Shown here: in pieces, positions 23,901 through 33,690 of the stretch
Layout: every line of letters starts with the position of its first letter
Numbering within the stretch: the first letter of the stretch is position 1
Assembly (NCBI RefSeq): GCF_009389715.1
Contig: NC_052399.1
Location: forward strand, 7,070,585 to 7,134,584
Direction: 5' to 3'
Length of the DNA stretch: 64,000 nt
Source of the DNA: Phoenix dactylifera
Lineage: Eukaryota > Streptophyta > Magnoliopsida > Arecales > Arecaceae
The notes under the pieces: model-generated
The model's input: only the letters and a program-made list of their open reading frames with translations
The model's database searches: none
What the model was told of the DNA's origin: nothing
Made by a program: the position numbers and the translations under genes

Positions 23901-26375
23901 AGCTCAACCCAGCTAAATGTGCATTCGGGGTCACCTCCGGCAAATTCCTCGGCTTCATCATTACACAACGAGGAATCGAGGCCAATCCAGAGAAGATCCG
24001 AGCCCTCCAAAGGATGACGCCTCCCAGGACGGTCAAGGAGGTACAGCGGCTCACGGGCCGAGTGGCAGCCCTCGGGAGGTTTATCTCCCGCTCGGCCGAG
24101 CGCTGCCTTCCATTCTTTGCAGCCCTCAAGAAGCCGAAGAACTTTTTGTGGTCGGACGAGTGCCAGCAATCTTTTGAAGAGCTCAAGCACCTGCTGGCTT
24201 CCCCTCCCCTACTCACGAAGCCTCAACAGGGTGAGCTCCTCTACTTGTATTTAGCTGTCTCCCCTGTAGCAGTAAGCTCGGTCCTGGTCCGAGAGGAGGG
24301 AAAACTTCAGAAATCGGTGTATTACACCAGCCGGGTCTTAAGGGATGCTGAGACCCGATACTCCAAGCTTGAGAAAACCGCCTATGCTTTGGTCATCTCA
24401 GCTCGGAGGCTCCGACCCTACTTCCAAGCTCACACAGTGGCTGTGCTGACTGACCAGCCGATCAAGCAGATCCTGCAGAGATCAGATCGTGCGGGTCGGA
24501 TCACTAAATGGGCCATTGAGCTCGGAGAATTCGACATTGAGTACCGGCCCAGACAGGCGATCAAAGCACAAGCACTCGCAGACTTTATAGCCGAGTGCAC
24601 CATACCAGATGAGGTCGAGCCTGAACCCGAGCCACCGCTGGAGCGGACCCCGAGTTTTACATGGGCTCTACATGTCGATGGCTCTTCAAACTCGGGGGGT
24701 AGTGGAGCAGGATTTATTCTCACCAGCCCGGAGGGGGTGGTCGCCGAGCAGGCCCTGCGCCTCGAGTTTCCTGCTTCCAATAACATGGCGGAGTATGAAG
24801 CGCTCGTCGCCGGGCTTAAGCTAGCCAAAGAGCTAGGAGTGAAGGACTTGAAGGCCTTCAGTGATTCTCAGCTCGTCGTCAACCAAATTGTGGGCGACTT
24901 CGAAGCCAGAGACCCGACCATGCAGAAGTATCTCCAGAAGGTACGGGATCTCGCCTCGACCTTGGACTCTTTCCACATTCAACATATTGCCAGGTCGGAG
25001 AATCTCAGGGCCGACCAGCTATCAAAGCTGGCGTCCTCTCGCATGAGCGAGCTTCCCAAAGAGGCAGTCCTGGAATATCTCCAAAAGCCCAGCACAGACG
25101 AGCCCGAGCAGACCCTCTGCACCGAGCTCGAGCCTAGCTGGATGGATGGACTCATCAGCTATCTGCAAGACGAAACCCTCCCTGCTGATGTACGAGAGGC
25201 TCGCCGAATCAAGCGCCTCGCCACCCGATACATACTATACGAGGAAAAGCTCTATCGGAAATCCTTCACCTCTCCCCTTCTCAGATGCCTTCGCCCAACG
25301 GAAGCTAATTATGCCCTGCGCGAAGTCCACGAAGGAATTTGTGGAAACCATCTGGGAGGACGAGCCTTGGCCATAAAATTCTGCGCCAAGGATATTATTG
25401 GCCGACACTCCAGAAGGATGCTATGGATTTTGTCCAAAGATGCGACCGGTGCCAAAGGAACGCCAATGTTTCAGCGCCGGCCCTCGGCTCCTTTGACTTC
25501 TATCAGCTCCCCTTGGCCTTTTGCCCAGTGGGGAATTGACATCCTCGGGCCATTTCCTCTGGCCACCGGGCAAAGAAAGTTCCTGGTCGTCTCCATCGAC
25601 TACTTCACTAAGTGGGGTGGAAGCTGAGCCCCTCGCCCGGAATCATCGAGCAGAAGATGCGGGATTTCGTTTGGAAGTTCATCATTTGCAGATTTGGGGC
25701 TCCCCCGCATCCTTATCTCTGACAACGGTCGCCAGTTCGACAACATCCATTTCAGAGAGTTCTGCTCCGAGCTTGGCATTGACCACCGCTTCACCTCGGT
25801 CGCGCATCCTCAGACAAACGGAGAAACCCAGGTAACAAATCGTACTATTTTGCAGGGTCTCAAAACCAGGCTCGACAAATCAAAGGACAATGGTCGAAGA
25901 CCTATACAATGTCCTGTGGGCTTACCGGACTACGTTCCGCGTCCCCACCGGCGAGACTCCCTTCAACCTGACATATGGGACGGAGGCCGTCATTCCACTA
26001 GAGATTGGGGCTCCCCTCTCCAAGAGTCGAGCACCACGATGCTAGCTCCAACTCTTCGCAGCTCAGAGGCAACCTCGACCTGATCAAGGAAACAAGGGAG
26101 GTCGCCCGAGTGCGTTATGGCAAGGTACCAATAAAAGACAGCTCAGTACTACAACGCCAGGGTCAAAGTCAAATCTTTCAGACCAGGGGACCTTGTCCTA
26201 AGAAGAGCTGAAACCTCCCGACCAACTGAGCGAGGGAAGCTGGCCCCGAATTGGGAGGGACCATACCGAGGTCACGCGCATTCGCCGACCCGGAGCTTAT
26301 CAATTGGAGTCTCTAGATGGGACTCCCATTCCGCGGAGCTGGAGCTCTGAAAATCTCCGCGTGTACCACCAGTAG
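20951..26375 (+). pseudogene. gag-pol polyprotein of Tat/Retand element (frameshifted integrase)
   Basis: The first ATG in frame is 20951. One frame is open to 25627, about 1,558 residues. Domains with approximate residues: gag core 190-290 (RLWFTGLKPSTVSSFEQLGRQ), basic Arg/Pro-rich stretch 350-420, zinc-knuckle-like YCRFHRDHGHDTEDC near 450, retropepsin LVDNGSSANVL near 573, RT with catalytic YVDD near 952, first RNase H 1095-1180, second (archaeal-type) RNase H with LHVDGSS near 1240, and integrase HHCC start HEGICGNHLGG near 1460. The zinc finger then leaves frame at about 25377 and returns near 25470; the missing CDRCQRN part is readable in another frame. More single-base shifts near 25616, 25655 and 25697 break the integrase core (DNGRQFDN at 25720). 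The C-terminus can be followed to a TAG at 26373. Family knowledge predicts a single polyprotein cleaved by its own protease. Confidence 0.85.
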
Positions 26376-26726
26376 AACCCTAAGGGGTCCCTCATTATTC
26401 AACCATTAAATTTCATTCTATGAATTTCACTCTATGAATTTCATTTCACGATAAACTGATGGTTTGCGAACTTATTCCGAGCTCACCAATTTTCTTGATT
26501 ATCTCATGGCATCAGGTTTATTCTTCTTCCCTAACCACGGTTGGGATGCCCTGATACCTCGGGATGATGGAGGTAACCTGCGTGGACTCCCTGAAGATGT
26601 CCATGAGTTTATGGTGCGCTCTCCATCAACGAGCTCGGCTCGTTGCTCCTACCCTGGCCACGGTCAGGATGCCCCGAGACGTCGGGATGCCCCGGTTACC
26701 GGGAAGCTCGAGGCGTCGAGACATGA
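26376..26726 (+). other. Start of the Tat element 3' non-coding region
   Basis: No ORF continues from pol. Segments such as 'gatgccccgagacgtcgggatgcc' near 26670 recur after the first array (27210-27270), so the array sits inside a larger duplicated context. Confidence 0.6.
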
Positions 26727-27200
26727 GTAGCGGTCCTCTCTGACCGGACGAGCTTGGCTCGTGCTCCATCGATTATTGAGTAGCGGTCCTCTCTTGACCG
26801 GACGAGCTCGGCCTCGTGCTCCATCGATTATTGAGTAGCGGTCCTCTCTGACCCGGACGAGCTCCGGCTCGTGCTCCATCGATTATTGAGTAGCGGTCCT
26901 CTCTGACCGGACGAGCTCGGCTCCGGTGCTCCATCGATTATTGAGTACCGGTCCTCTACTGACCGGACGAGCTCGGCTCGTGCTCCATCGATCATTGAGT
27001 AGCGGTCCTCTTTGACCGGACGAGCTCGGCTCGTTGCTCCATCGATTATTGGAGTAGCGGTCCTCTCTGACCGGACGAGCTCAGCTCGTGCTCCATTTAT
27101 TGAGTAGCGGTCCTCTCTGACCGGTACGAGCTCGGGCTCGTGCTCCATCGATTGTTGAATAGCGGTCCTCTGACCGGACGAGCTCGGCTCGTGCTCCTAC
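26727..27200 (+). repeat. Tandem array 1 of the Tat element: ~54 bp x 9
   Basis: Nine units share 'gagtagcggtcctctctgac' and 'ctcgtgctccatcgattatt'. Each carries a small inverted repeat, ACGAGC-tcg-GCTCGT. Units differ mainly by single-base insertions or deletions and have lengths of 47-56 bp. Confidence 0.9.
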
Positions 27201-27344
27201 CCCGACCTCGGCCGGGATGCCTCGAGACGTCGAGATGCCCCGGTTCATCGGGATGCCCCGATACGTTGGGATGTTGGTCTTTATTGGCCAAACGAGCTTC
27301 GGCTCATTCTTTACCAGCTTCAACCAACGAGCTCGGCTCGTTCC

Positions 27345-30235
27345 TCATCGATGGATTTCTCTGTCGACGCCCTCCAAAAACGGAGTCCGAGCAGAGAAGC
27401 GTCGTTCAGTCGCCTCGGCGCCAGACGCACACGGTACAAGGTACCTATTTATTTAATGTCTTTTACGATTACCTATTATTGGATTCTCTGTCGACGCCCT
27501 CCAAAAACGGAGTCCGAGCAGAGAAGCGTCTTCAGACGCCTCGGCGCAAGGACGCACACGGTACAAAGGTACCCATTTATTTAATGTTTTTTACATTATC
27601 TATTCTGCTTCTGGATTTCTCTGCCGACGTCCTCGAAGAACGGAGTCCGAGCAGAGAAGCGTCTTCAGTCGCCTCGGCGCAAGGACGCACACGGTACAAA
27701 GTACCCATTTATTTAATGTTTTTTACATTATCTATTCTGCTTCTAGATTTCTCTGCCGACGTCCTCGAAGAACGGAGTCCGAGCAGAGAAGCGTCTTCAG
27801 TCGCCTCGGCGCAAGGACGCATACGGTACAAGGTACCCATTTATTTAATGTTTTTACATTACCTATTATTGGATTTCTCTGTCGACGCCCTCCAAGAATG
27901 GAGTCCGAGCAGAGAAGCGTCTTCAGTCGCCTCGGCGCAAGGACGCACACGGTACAAGGTACCCATTTATTTAATGTTTTTACATTACCTATTATTGGAT
28001 TTCTCTGTCGACGCCCTCCAAGAACGGAGTCCGAGCAGAGAAGCGTCTTCAGTCGCCTCGGCGCAAGGACGCACACGGTACAAGGTACCCATTTATTTAA
28101 TGTTTTTTACATTATCTATTCTGCTTCTGGATTTCTCTGCCGACGTCCTCGAAGAACGGAGTCCGAGCAGAGAAGCGTCTTCAGTCGCCTCGGCGCAAGG
28201 ACGCACACGGTACAAGGTACCCATTTATTTAATGTTTTTTACATTATCTATTCTGCTTCTGGATTTCTCTGCCGACGTCCTCGAAGAACGGAGTCCGAGC
28301 AGAGAAGCGTCTTCAGTCGCCTCAGCGCAAGGACGCATACGGTACAAGGTACCCATTTATTTAATATTTTTTACATTATCTATTCTGCTTCTGGATTTCT
28401 CTGCCGACGTCCTCGAAGAACGGAGTCCGAGCAGAGAAGCGTCTTCAGTCGCCTCGGCGCAAGGACGCATACGGTACAAGGTACCCATTTATTTAATATT
28501 TTTACATTACCTATTATTGGATTTCTCTGTCGACGCCCTCCAAGAACGGAATCCGAGCAGAGAAGCGTCTTCAGTCGCCTCGGCGCAAGGACGCACACGG
28601 TACAAGGTACCCATTTATTTAATATTTTTACATTACCTATTATTGGATTTCTCTGTCGACGCCCTCCAAGAACGGAGTCCGAGCAGAGAAGCGTCTTCAG
28701 TCGCCTCGGCGCAAGGACGCACACGGTACAAGGTACCCATTTATTTAATGTTTTTACATTACCTATTATTGGATTTCTCTGTCGACGCCCTCCAAGAACG
28801 GAGTCCGAGCAGAGAAGCGTCTTCAGTCGCCTCGGCGCAAGGACGCACACGGTACAAGGTACCCATTTATTTAATGTTTTTTACATTATCTATTCTGCTT
28901 CTGGATTTCTCTGCCGACGTCCTCGAAGAACGGAGTCCGAGCAGAGAAGCGTCTTCAGTCGCCTCGGCGCAAGGACGCACACGGTACAAGATACCCATTT
29001 ATTTAATTTTTTTACATTATCTATTCTGCTTCTGGATTTCTCTGCCGACGTTCTCGAAGAACGGAGTCCGAGCAGAGAAGCGTCTTCAGTCGCCTCGGCG
29101 CAAGGACGCATACGGTACAAGGTACCCATTTATTTAATATTTTTTACATTATCTATTCTGCTTCTGGATTTCTCTGCCGACGTCCTCGAAGAACGGAGTC
29201 CGAGCAGAGAAGCGTCTTCAGTCGCCTCGGCGCAAGGACGCACACGGTACAAGGTACCCATTTATTTAATGTTTTTTACATTATCTATTCTGCTTCTGGA
29301 TTTTCTCTGCCGACGTCCTCGAAGAACGGAGTCCGAGCAGAGAAGCGTCTTCAGTCGCCTCGGCGCAGGACGCACACGGTACAAGGTACCATTTATTTAA
29401 TGTTTACATTATCTATTCTTTTGGATTTCTCTGTCGACGCCCTCAAGAACGGAGTCCGAGCAGAGAAGCGTCTTCAGTCGCCTCGGCGCCAGGACGCACA
29501 CGGTACAAGGTACCATTTATTTAATGTTTTTACATTACTATTTATTGGATTTCTCTGTCGACGCCCTCAAGAACGGAGTCCGAGCAGAGAAGCGTCTTCA
29601 GTCGCCTCGGCGCCAGGACGCACACGGTACAAGGTACCATTTATTTAATGTTTTACATTACCTATTATTGGATTTCTCTGTCGACGCCCTCAAGAACGGA
29701 GTCCGAGCAGAGAAGCGTCTTCAGTCGCCTCGGCGCAGGACGCACACGGTACAAGGTACCATTTATTTAATTTTCTTTACATTACCTATTATTGGATTTC
29801 TCTGTCGACGCCCTCCAAGAACGGAGTCCGAGCAGAGAAGCGTCTTCAGTCGCCTCGGCGCCAGGACGCACACGGTACAAGGTACCATTTATTTAATTTT
29901 TACATTACCTATTTTGGATTTCTCTGTCGACGCCCTCCAAGAACGGAGTCCGAGCAGAGAAGCGTCTTCAGTCGCCTCGGCGCAAGGACGCACACGGTAC
30001 AAGGTACCCATTTATTTAATGTTTTTACATTATCTATTCTGTTTTGATTTCTCTGTCGACGCCCTCAAGAACGGAGTCCGAGCAGAGAAGCGTCTTCAGT
30101 CGCCTCGGCGCAGGACGCACACGGTACAAGGTACCCATTATTTAATGCTTCTACATTTCTTGGATTTCTCTGCCGATGTCCTCAAAGAACGGACCGAGCA
30201 GAGGAGCGTCTTCGATCGCCTCGGCGAAGGAGTGC
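27345..30235 (+). repeat. Tandem array 2 of the Tat element: 120-137 bp x 23
   Basis: Twenty-three units share 'cggagtccgagcagagaagc' and 'gtacccatttatttaatg'. Two subtypes alternate in blocks. Type A carries 'tctattctgcttctgg' and 'ctgccgacgtcctcgaag'; type B carries 'cctattattgg' and 'ctgtcgacgccctccaag'. Later copies of B are shortened to 'ccctcaag'. High identity and near-multiple-of-three unit lengths give long spurious open frames, up to 665 codons, on both strands. Confidence 0.93.
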
Positions 30236-30838
30236 TCATGACACCACATATTTCACTAAGTCCGGTGAATCCCCGTCACGAGTTGACGAGCATTCCATTG
30301 TGGAAAGAATCCGGTTCGCCCCGGCAACCCGAGGTCGATTCAAATTACGCAAAAATTAAGTCCTAACGACCGCCCTAGGGGGTCGAATTCTGGACTAGGC
30401 TCGGAAAAACGTTCCGAGCCCAAATCCTTGGTATAAGCACAAGCGTTGCTATACCACTAGTCGAAGAACCGAGCAATGGAGCTCGGCAAGCCAAACTCTA
30501 ACTCAAACCCTGTGGCGGGAAAAGCTGAGGCCCTAGAGCCCATATCCTCGGAACCTAAAACGGATCCGAGCAGAAAAACTTAGGCTACGACAGACAGAGT
30601 TTTCAAAAAAAGAAATGTATATTCATTTCAAAAAGGCCCGTAGGCTAAGTACAAAATCCGGGTTTGGCCCTTACAAGTATGGGAAGCCATCCCGATTTTA
30701 CAAGAAATAACAAAAATTACATCGGAGGCTCAAGCTCGACCACCTCGGCCTCGGCAGTACTAGGAGTGGTTGGCTCGGCTGCCGGGACCTCTTCGATGGC
30801 CTCGGCAGCAATAGGAGTAGCCTCGGGGGCGACCTCGG
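30236..30838 (+). other. Tat element 3' region between array 2 and antisense ORF
   Basis: Non-coding. 'gagctcgg' and 'ccgagc' motifs recur, as in the LTR and arrays. A 'ttcaaaaaaagaaatgtatattcattt' stretch near 30601-30630 might be the 3' end of the antisense transcript. Confidence 0.5.
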
Positions 30839-31414
30839 TCACTTCGGGGATAGCTGCGGCCGCCTCGGCCCCCGAAGTTTCTGCCTCCGCCTCCGGGTTT
30901 CTGCTTCTGCCTCCGCCCTCCCTGCTCCCGGCTGGAGCAGGTTAACATCAAAATCTGGGAGAAGCCGCCGCAACTGATTGCGGAAATCCCGGAAGCCTTG
31001 GATCAGCCCGTTCACGCCCTCCTCAGCCATGAGTTCGTGAAACTCTTCCGACTCACGGAAGAGCTTCACTGCGTTTTGGGCGTTCTCCCGGGCCTCTATC
31101 TCCCGGGCCTCGTGGTAAGCGGCTCTCCGCTCGAGGCCCCTCAGCTCCTGCTCGAGCTCCGAATGTCGGAGGCGGGCATTTCCCACCTCCTGCTCGCGGG
31201 AGGCCAACGCCTGCTCGGCCTTAGCCAATCGAGCCTCCGCGGCGCGCAGCTCGGATCTTGCCAATGCGTGCGCGCCCTTCTCTTCATCGAGCTCGGCGGT
31301 CAGAGCTCGAATCCTTTCATCGGATGCTCCGACCTTCTCTTGGAGCACCCGTTGTTCGGCCTCAGAGGCCTGGTACTTCTCTTCGGAGGCTTGGTACTTC
31401 GCCTCGGCGGCCAT
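30839..31414 (-). CDS. Antisense coiled-coil ORF of the Tat element (5' end in gap)
   Basis: A 191-residue open frame on the opposite strand to gag-pol, with its start against the N gap, so the real N-terminus is probably missing. The visible part is a long charged coiled coil (LTAELDEEKGAHALARSELR, EARLAKAEQALASREQEV) followed by a less charged segment (GLIQGFRDFRNQLRRLLPDF) and an Arg-rich tail. Extra antisense ORFs between pol and the 3' LTR are known in Tat-clade elements; their function is not established. I see no catalytic motif. The protein part resembles the C-terminal coiled-coil half of such ORFs, and the upstream half should lie in the gap. It is likely expressed, if at all, from a promoter inside the 3' region. 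Confidence 0.6.
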   Translation of the reverse strand: MAAEAKYQASEEKYQASEAEQRVLQEKVGASDERIRALTAELDEEKGAHALARSELRAAEARLAKAEQALASREQEVGNARLRHSELEQELRGLERRAAYHEAREIEARENAQNAVKLFRESEEFHELMAEEGVNGLIQGFRDFRNQLRRLLPDFDVNLLQPGAGRAEAEAETRRRRQKLRGPRRPQLSPK

Positions 31415-31419
31415 GTACC

Positions 31420-31519
31420 NNNNNNNNNNNNNNNNNNNNNNNNNNNNNNNNNNNNNNNNNNNNNNNNNNNNNNNNNNNNNNNNNNNNNNNNNNNNNNNNN
31501 NNNNNNNNNNNNNNNNNNN
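31420..31519. other. Assembly gap, 100 N
   Basis: Exactly 100 N is a conventional size for a gap of unknown length. It cuts the antisense ORF, and the expected Tat 3' LTR is absent on both sides. Confidence 0.99.
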
Positions 31520-32545
31520 CGGCTTTAGGCCAGGCCGATTTAAATTTTTATATTTTTAGCCCATGCTCAGCTTAGAGCATAATGATGTTACAGAGTCCAG
31601 ACTTTGAGAAGTATAATGTCATTCGCTACGGTTGGTTTTTGTAATGGTTCTTGCTGAAACTGACCATTTTAGTCAGCATAGCCAAGGGAAAACCTTTTAA
31701 GTATCAGTTGGTATTTCCCAATATTAACTCCTGTATATTTATTTATTTTTTATTCTCACTACTAATGCCTCTGATCAAGATATTTGCAATTGAATGATTT
31801 AATATTGGTGCGCATATTCTTTTTGCCTAGGAACACAGTCTAGTATTAATTAGCTAATAGATTGCTTGCCATCACTTTTTGTCATTGCATCTCAGAATTC
31901 CTTAAAATTCTGGACAGTTATATACTATACCCTTGCAAAAATTGCAGCTTGTATTTTAGACTGACCTATATATATATGTATGTATGTAAAGTAGCCAATG
32001 GTGGAAGCAATAAGGTGTTGAGGACATGTATGCTTAGACTATCATAGAAAAGCAAGAATTTATTAGAACACAATCTATAAACCCTACCAAGGGAAGCCAA
32101 TATGCAACATGGGAGCTCTCTTTCTCGAACCGTCTGAATTAGTGAGGTGTTAAGGAAACTTATACTTAATTGACAGCAGAGCAAAAATTCTATAGACTAC
32201 ATAATTTAAAAGATGGGCAAAGACTGCAAAAGGCATGGAGATGGACTGTGACTTTGCCTTCTGTTAAACAACCAAAATTTCCTTCTCCTCGGTGGACATC
32301 TAGCAAAGTCAATCCATGCAATGTCCTCCACCTTCCCACACTTGGTCCAATGACATCCATACCTAATTCTCTCGTGCCGAGGTGCCGAGGAGATCGACTA
32401 CGAGATGACATGCGCAGCTTGATCTCTACTTTGAATGGAGGGCGAATCCAGCTATGAATTTCATTGATTTCTACCCTAAAGTTTGCTACTTGATAAGGCG
32501 CAAAGAAATTGTTCTTGCCAAGAATTTCATATTACTGAACTTAAC
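31520..32545. other. Intergenic, no gene recognised
   Basis: AT-rich single-copy-looking sequence with no retroelement similarity, unlike the GC-rich DNA left of the gap. Short ORFs are unrecognised. Confidence 0.5.
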
Positions 32546-33026
32546 AAAGGATTTTCGCCTCAAAAAACACCTTGCAAGACCAGCATATTTAGAGTTCAAT
32601 ACGCACAAAACACATCAATAATTACTATGAGAGCGTGAGATAACGGATGAAGCAGAAGGCTATAAGGAAGCCAACTGCACCAGTAGACATGATGAGAGAG
32701 GGGGGGATGTGCGGGGGCGGGCGAAGGCCGAATGAAAGGATAAATAGATAAAAAATCATTCACAACAAGAGAAGAGGATGGACAATAAAGGATTTTCGCC
32801 TTAGAAAATACCTTGCAAGACGAGCATATTTAGAGTTCAACACACACAAAACACATCAATAATTACAGTGAGAACACGAGATAACGGATGAAGTAAAAGG
32901 CTATGAGGAAGCCAAATGCACCAGTAGACATGATGAGAGAGAGAGAGGGGGGGGCGAAGGCGAATGGAAGGATAAATAGATGAACAATCATTAACAACAA
33001 GAGAAGAGGATAGATAAAGCGAGCTA
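32546..33026. repeat. 241-bp tandem duplication across the TM9SF/gypsy junction
   Basis: Copy 1 (32546-32786) and copy 2 (from 32787) each contain the TM9SF 3' end followed by the first part of the gypsy LTR. Because copy 1 includes LTR sequence (from 32690), the duplication arose after the insertion. Copies differ at several bases. Confidence 0.85.
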
Positions 33027-33367
33027 CAATCTCAAGCTATCTTATATATCAAATAGTTTAGTAATCACAATCTGCCCTTCACTCTCTACCATATGGTCTA
33101 TTTATACTAGTCTAAGCATTAATCATGCTCCAACTTACTAAGCACCCATTACAATTTTCAAACCCAAAATCAATGCAAACACAACTTATTAAGCATCTAT
33201 TACAATTTCCAAACCCAAAATAAATGCAAACACAACTTACTAAGTACCTATTAAAATTTTCAAATCCAAAATAAATACAAACACAACTTACTAAACACAA
33301 CTTACTAGAAATTAAAAAAATAAGACTTTGACTTCTTGACCAAAGGTAGCTTCTTCTATACTACATC
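32931..33367 (-). repeat. 3' LTR of the deleted gypsy element
   Basis: It pairs with 35329-35775 over its whole length ('agtttagtaatcacaatctg', 'tctaagcattaatcatgctc'). On the element strand its first base has changed, CG for TG. Copies differ by many substitutions and by length variation in a short 'caaacacaacttactaag' repeat, so the insertion is old. Confidence 0.9.
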
Positions 33368-33428
33368 GTCCTCCTCGGGTGAGAAAAAATTTGACCTGAG
33401 TTGTCATTCGACTCTCCTTAGTAAAGTG

Positions 33429-33690
33429 TCAAATCTCGAACATTGAAAGTGGAATGAGTGTTGATGTTGGGAGGGAGCTCAACCTTGTAACCATTATCAT
33501 TGATCTTCTTGAGAATTCGACAAAGGCGAATCTTCCTTTCTTTGAGCTTGTTGTAGGAACCCAAAGGAAACTATTTTTTTTCAAGAAAACCCACACAAGA
33601 TCTCCTTCATTAAAAACTTTCTCGTCAATGAAGATTAGCAACTCTTTCATACTTCTCATTGCTTTGTTCACTTTTATTTACAAATTTTAC
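33429..33690 (-). pseudogene. Integrase C-terminal remnant of the deleted gypsy element
   Basis: From about 33680 the minus strand reads VNKAMRSMKELL..., VFNEGDLVWVFLKK and, after a shift, INDNGYKVELP and STFNV. This is the end of a chromovirus-like integrase (GDLVWVxLRK followed by INDNAYKxxLP and FNVSDL). It directly follows the protease end at 33687, so roughly 2.5-3 kb of pol is deleted. Confidence 0.75.

Larger units (their letters stand above)
19714..31419 (+). mobile_element. Tat/Retand-type Ty3/gypsy retrotransposon, truncated by assembly gap
   Basis: Order: 5' LTR, primer site, one long gag-pol with dual RNase H, then about 5 kb of 3' non-coding DNA with two tandem arrays and an antisense ORF, then a 100-N gap. 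The extra RNase H domain plus a long, array-bearing 3' region with an antisense ORF is the known signature of the Tat clade (Retand, Ogre, TatIV-VI). No 3' LTR is seen before or after the gap, so it is lost in the gap or absent. The integrase end is frameshifted, so this copy is not autonomous as assembled. Confidence 0.88.

Noticed and set aside
27140-29137. A 665-codon open frame and a 500-codon companion (27898-29400)
   Set aside because: They lie over tandem array 2. The frame stays open because nearly identical units repeat, and the protein is a repeated artefact that switches frame with unit length. No start context or domain.
30998-31528. 176-codon plus-strand ORF reading into the N gap
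   Set aside because: Shadow of the antisense coiled-coil ORF; about 34 of its codons are N.
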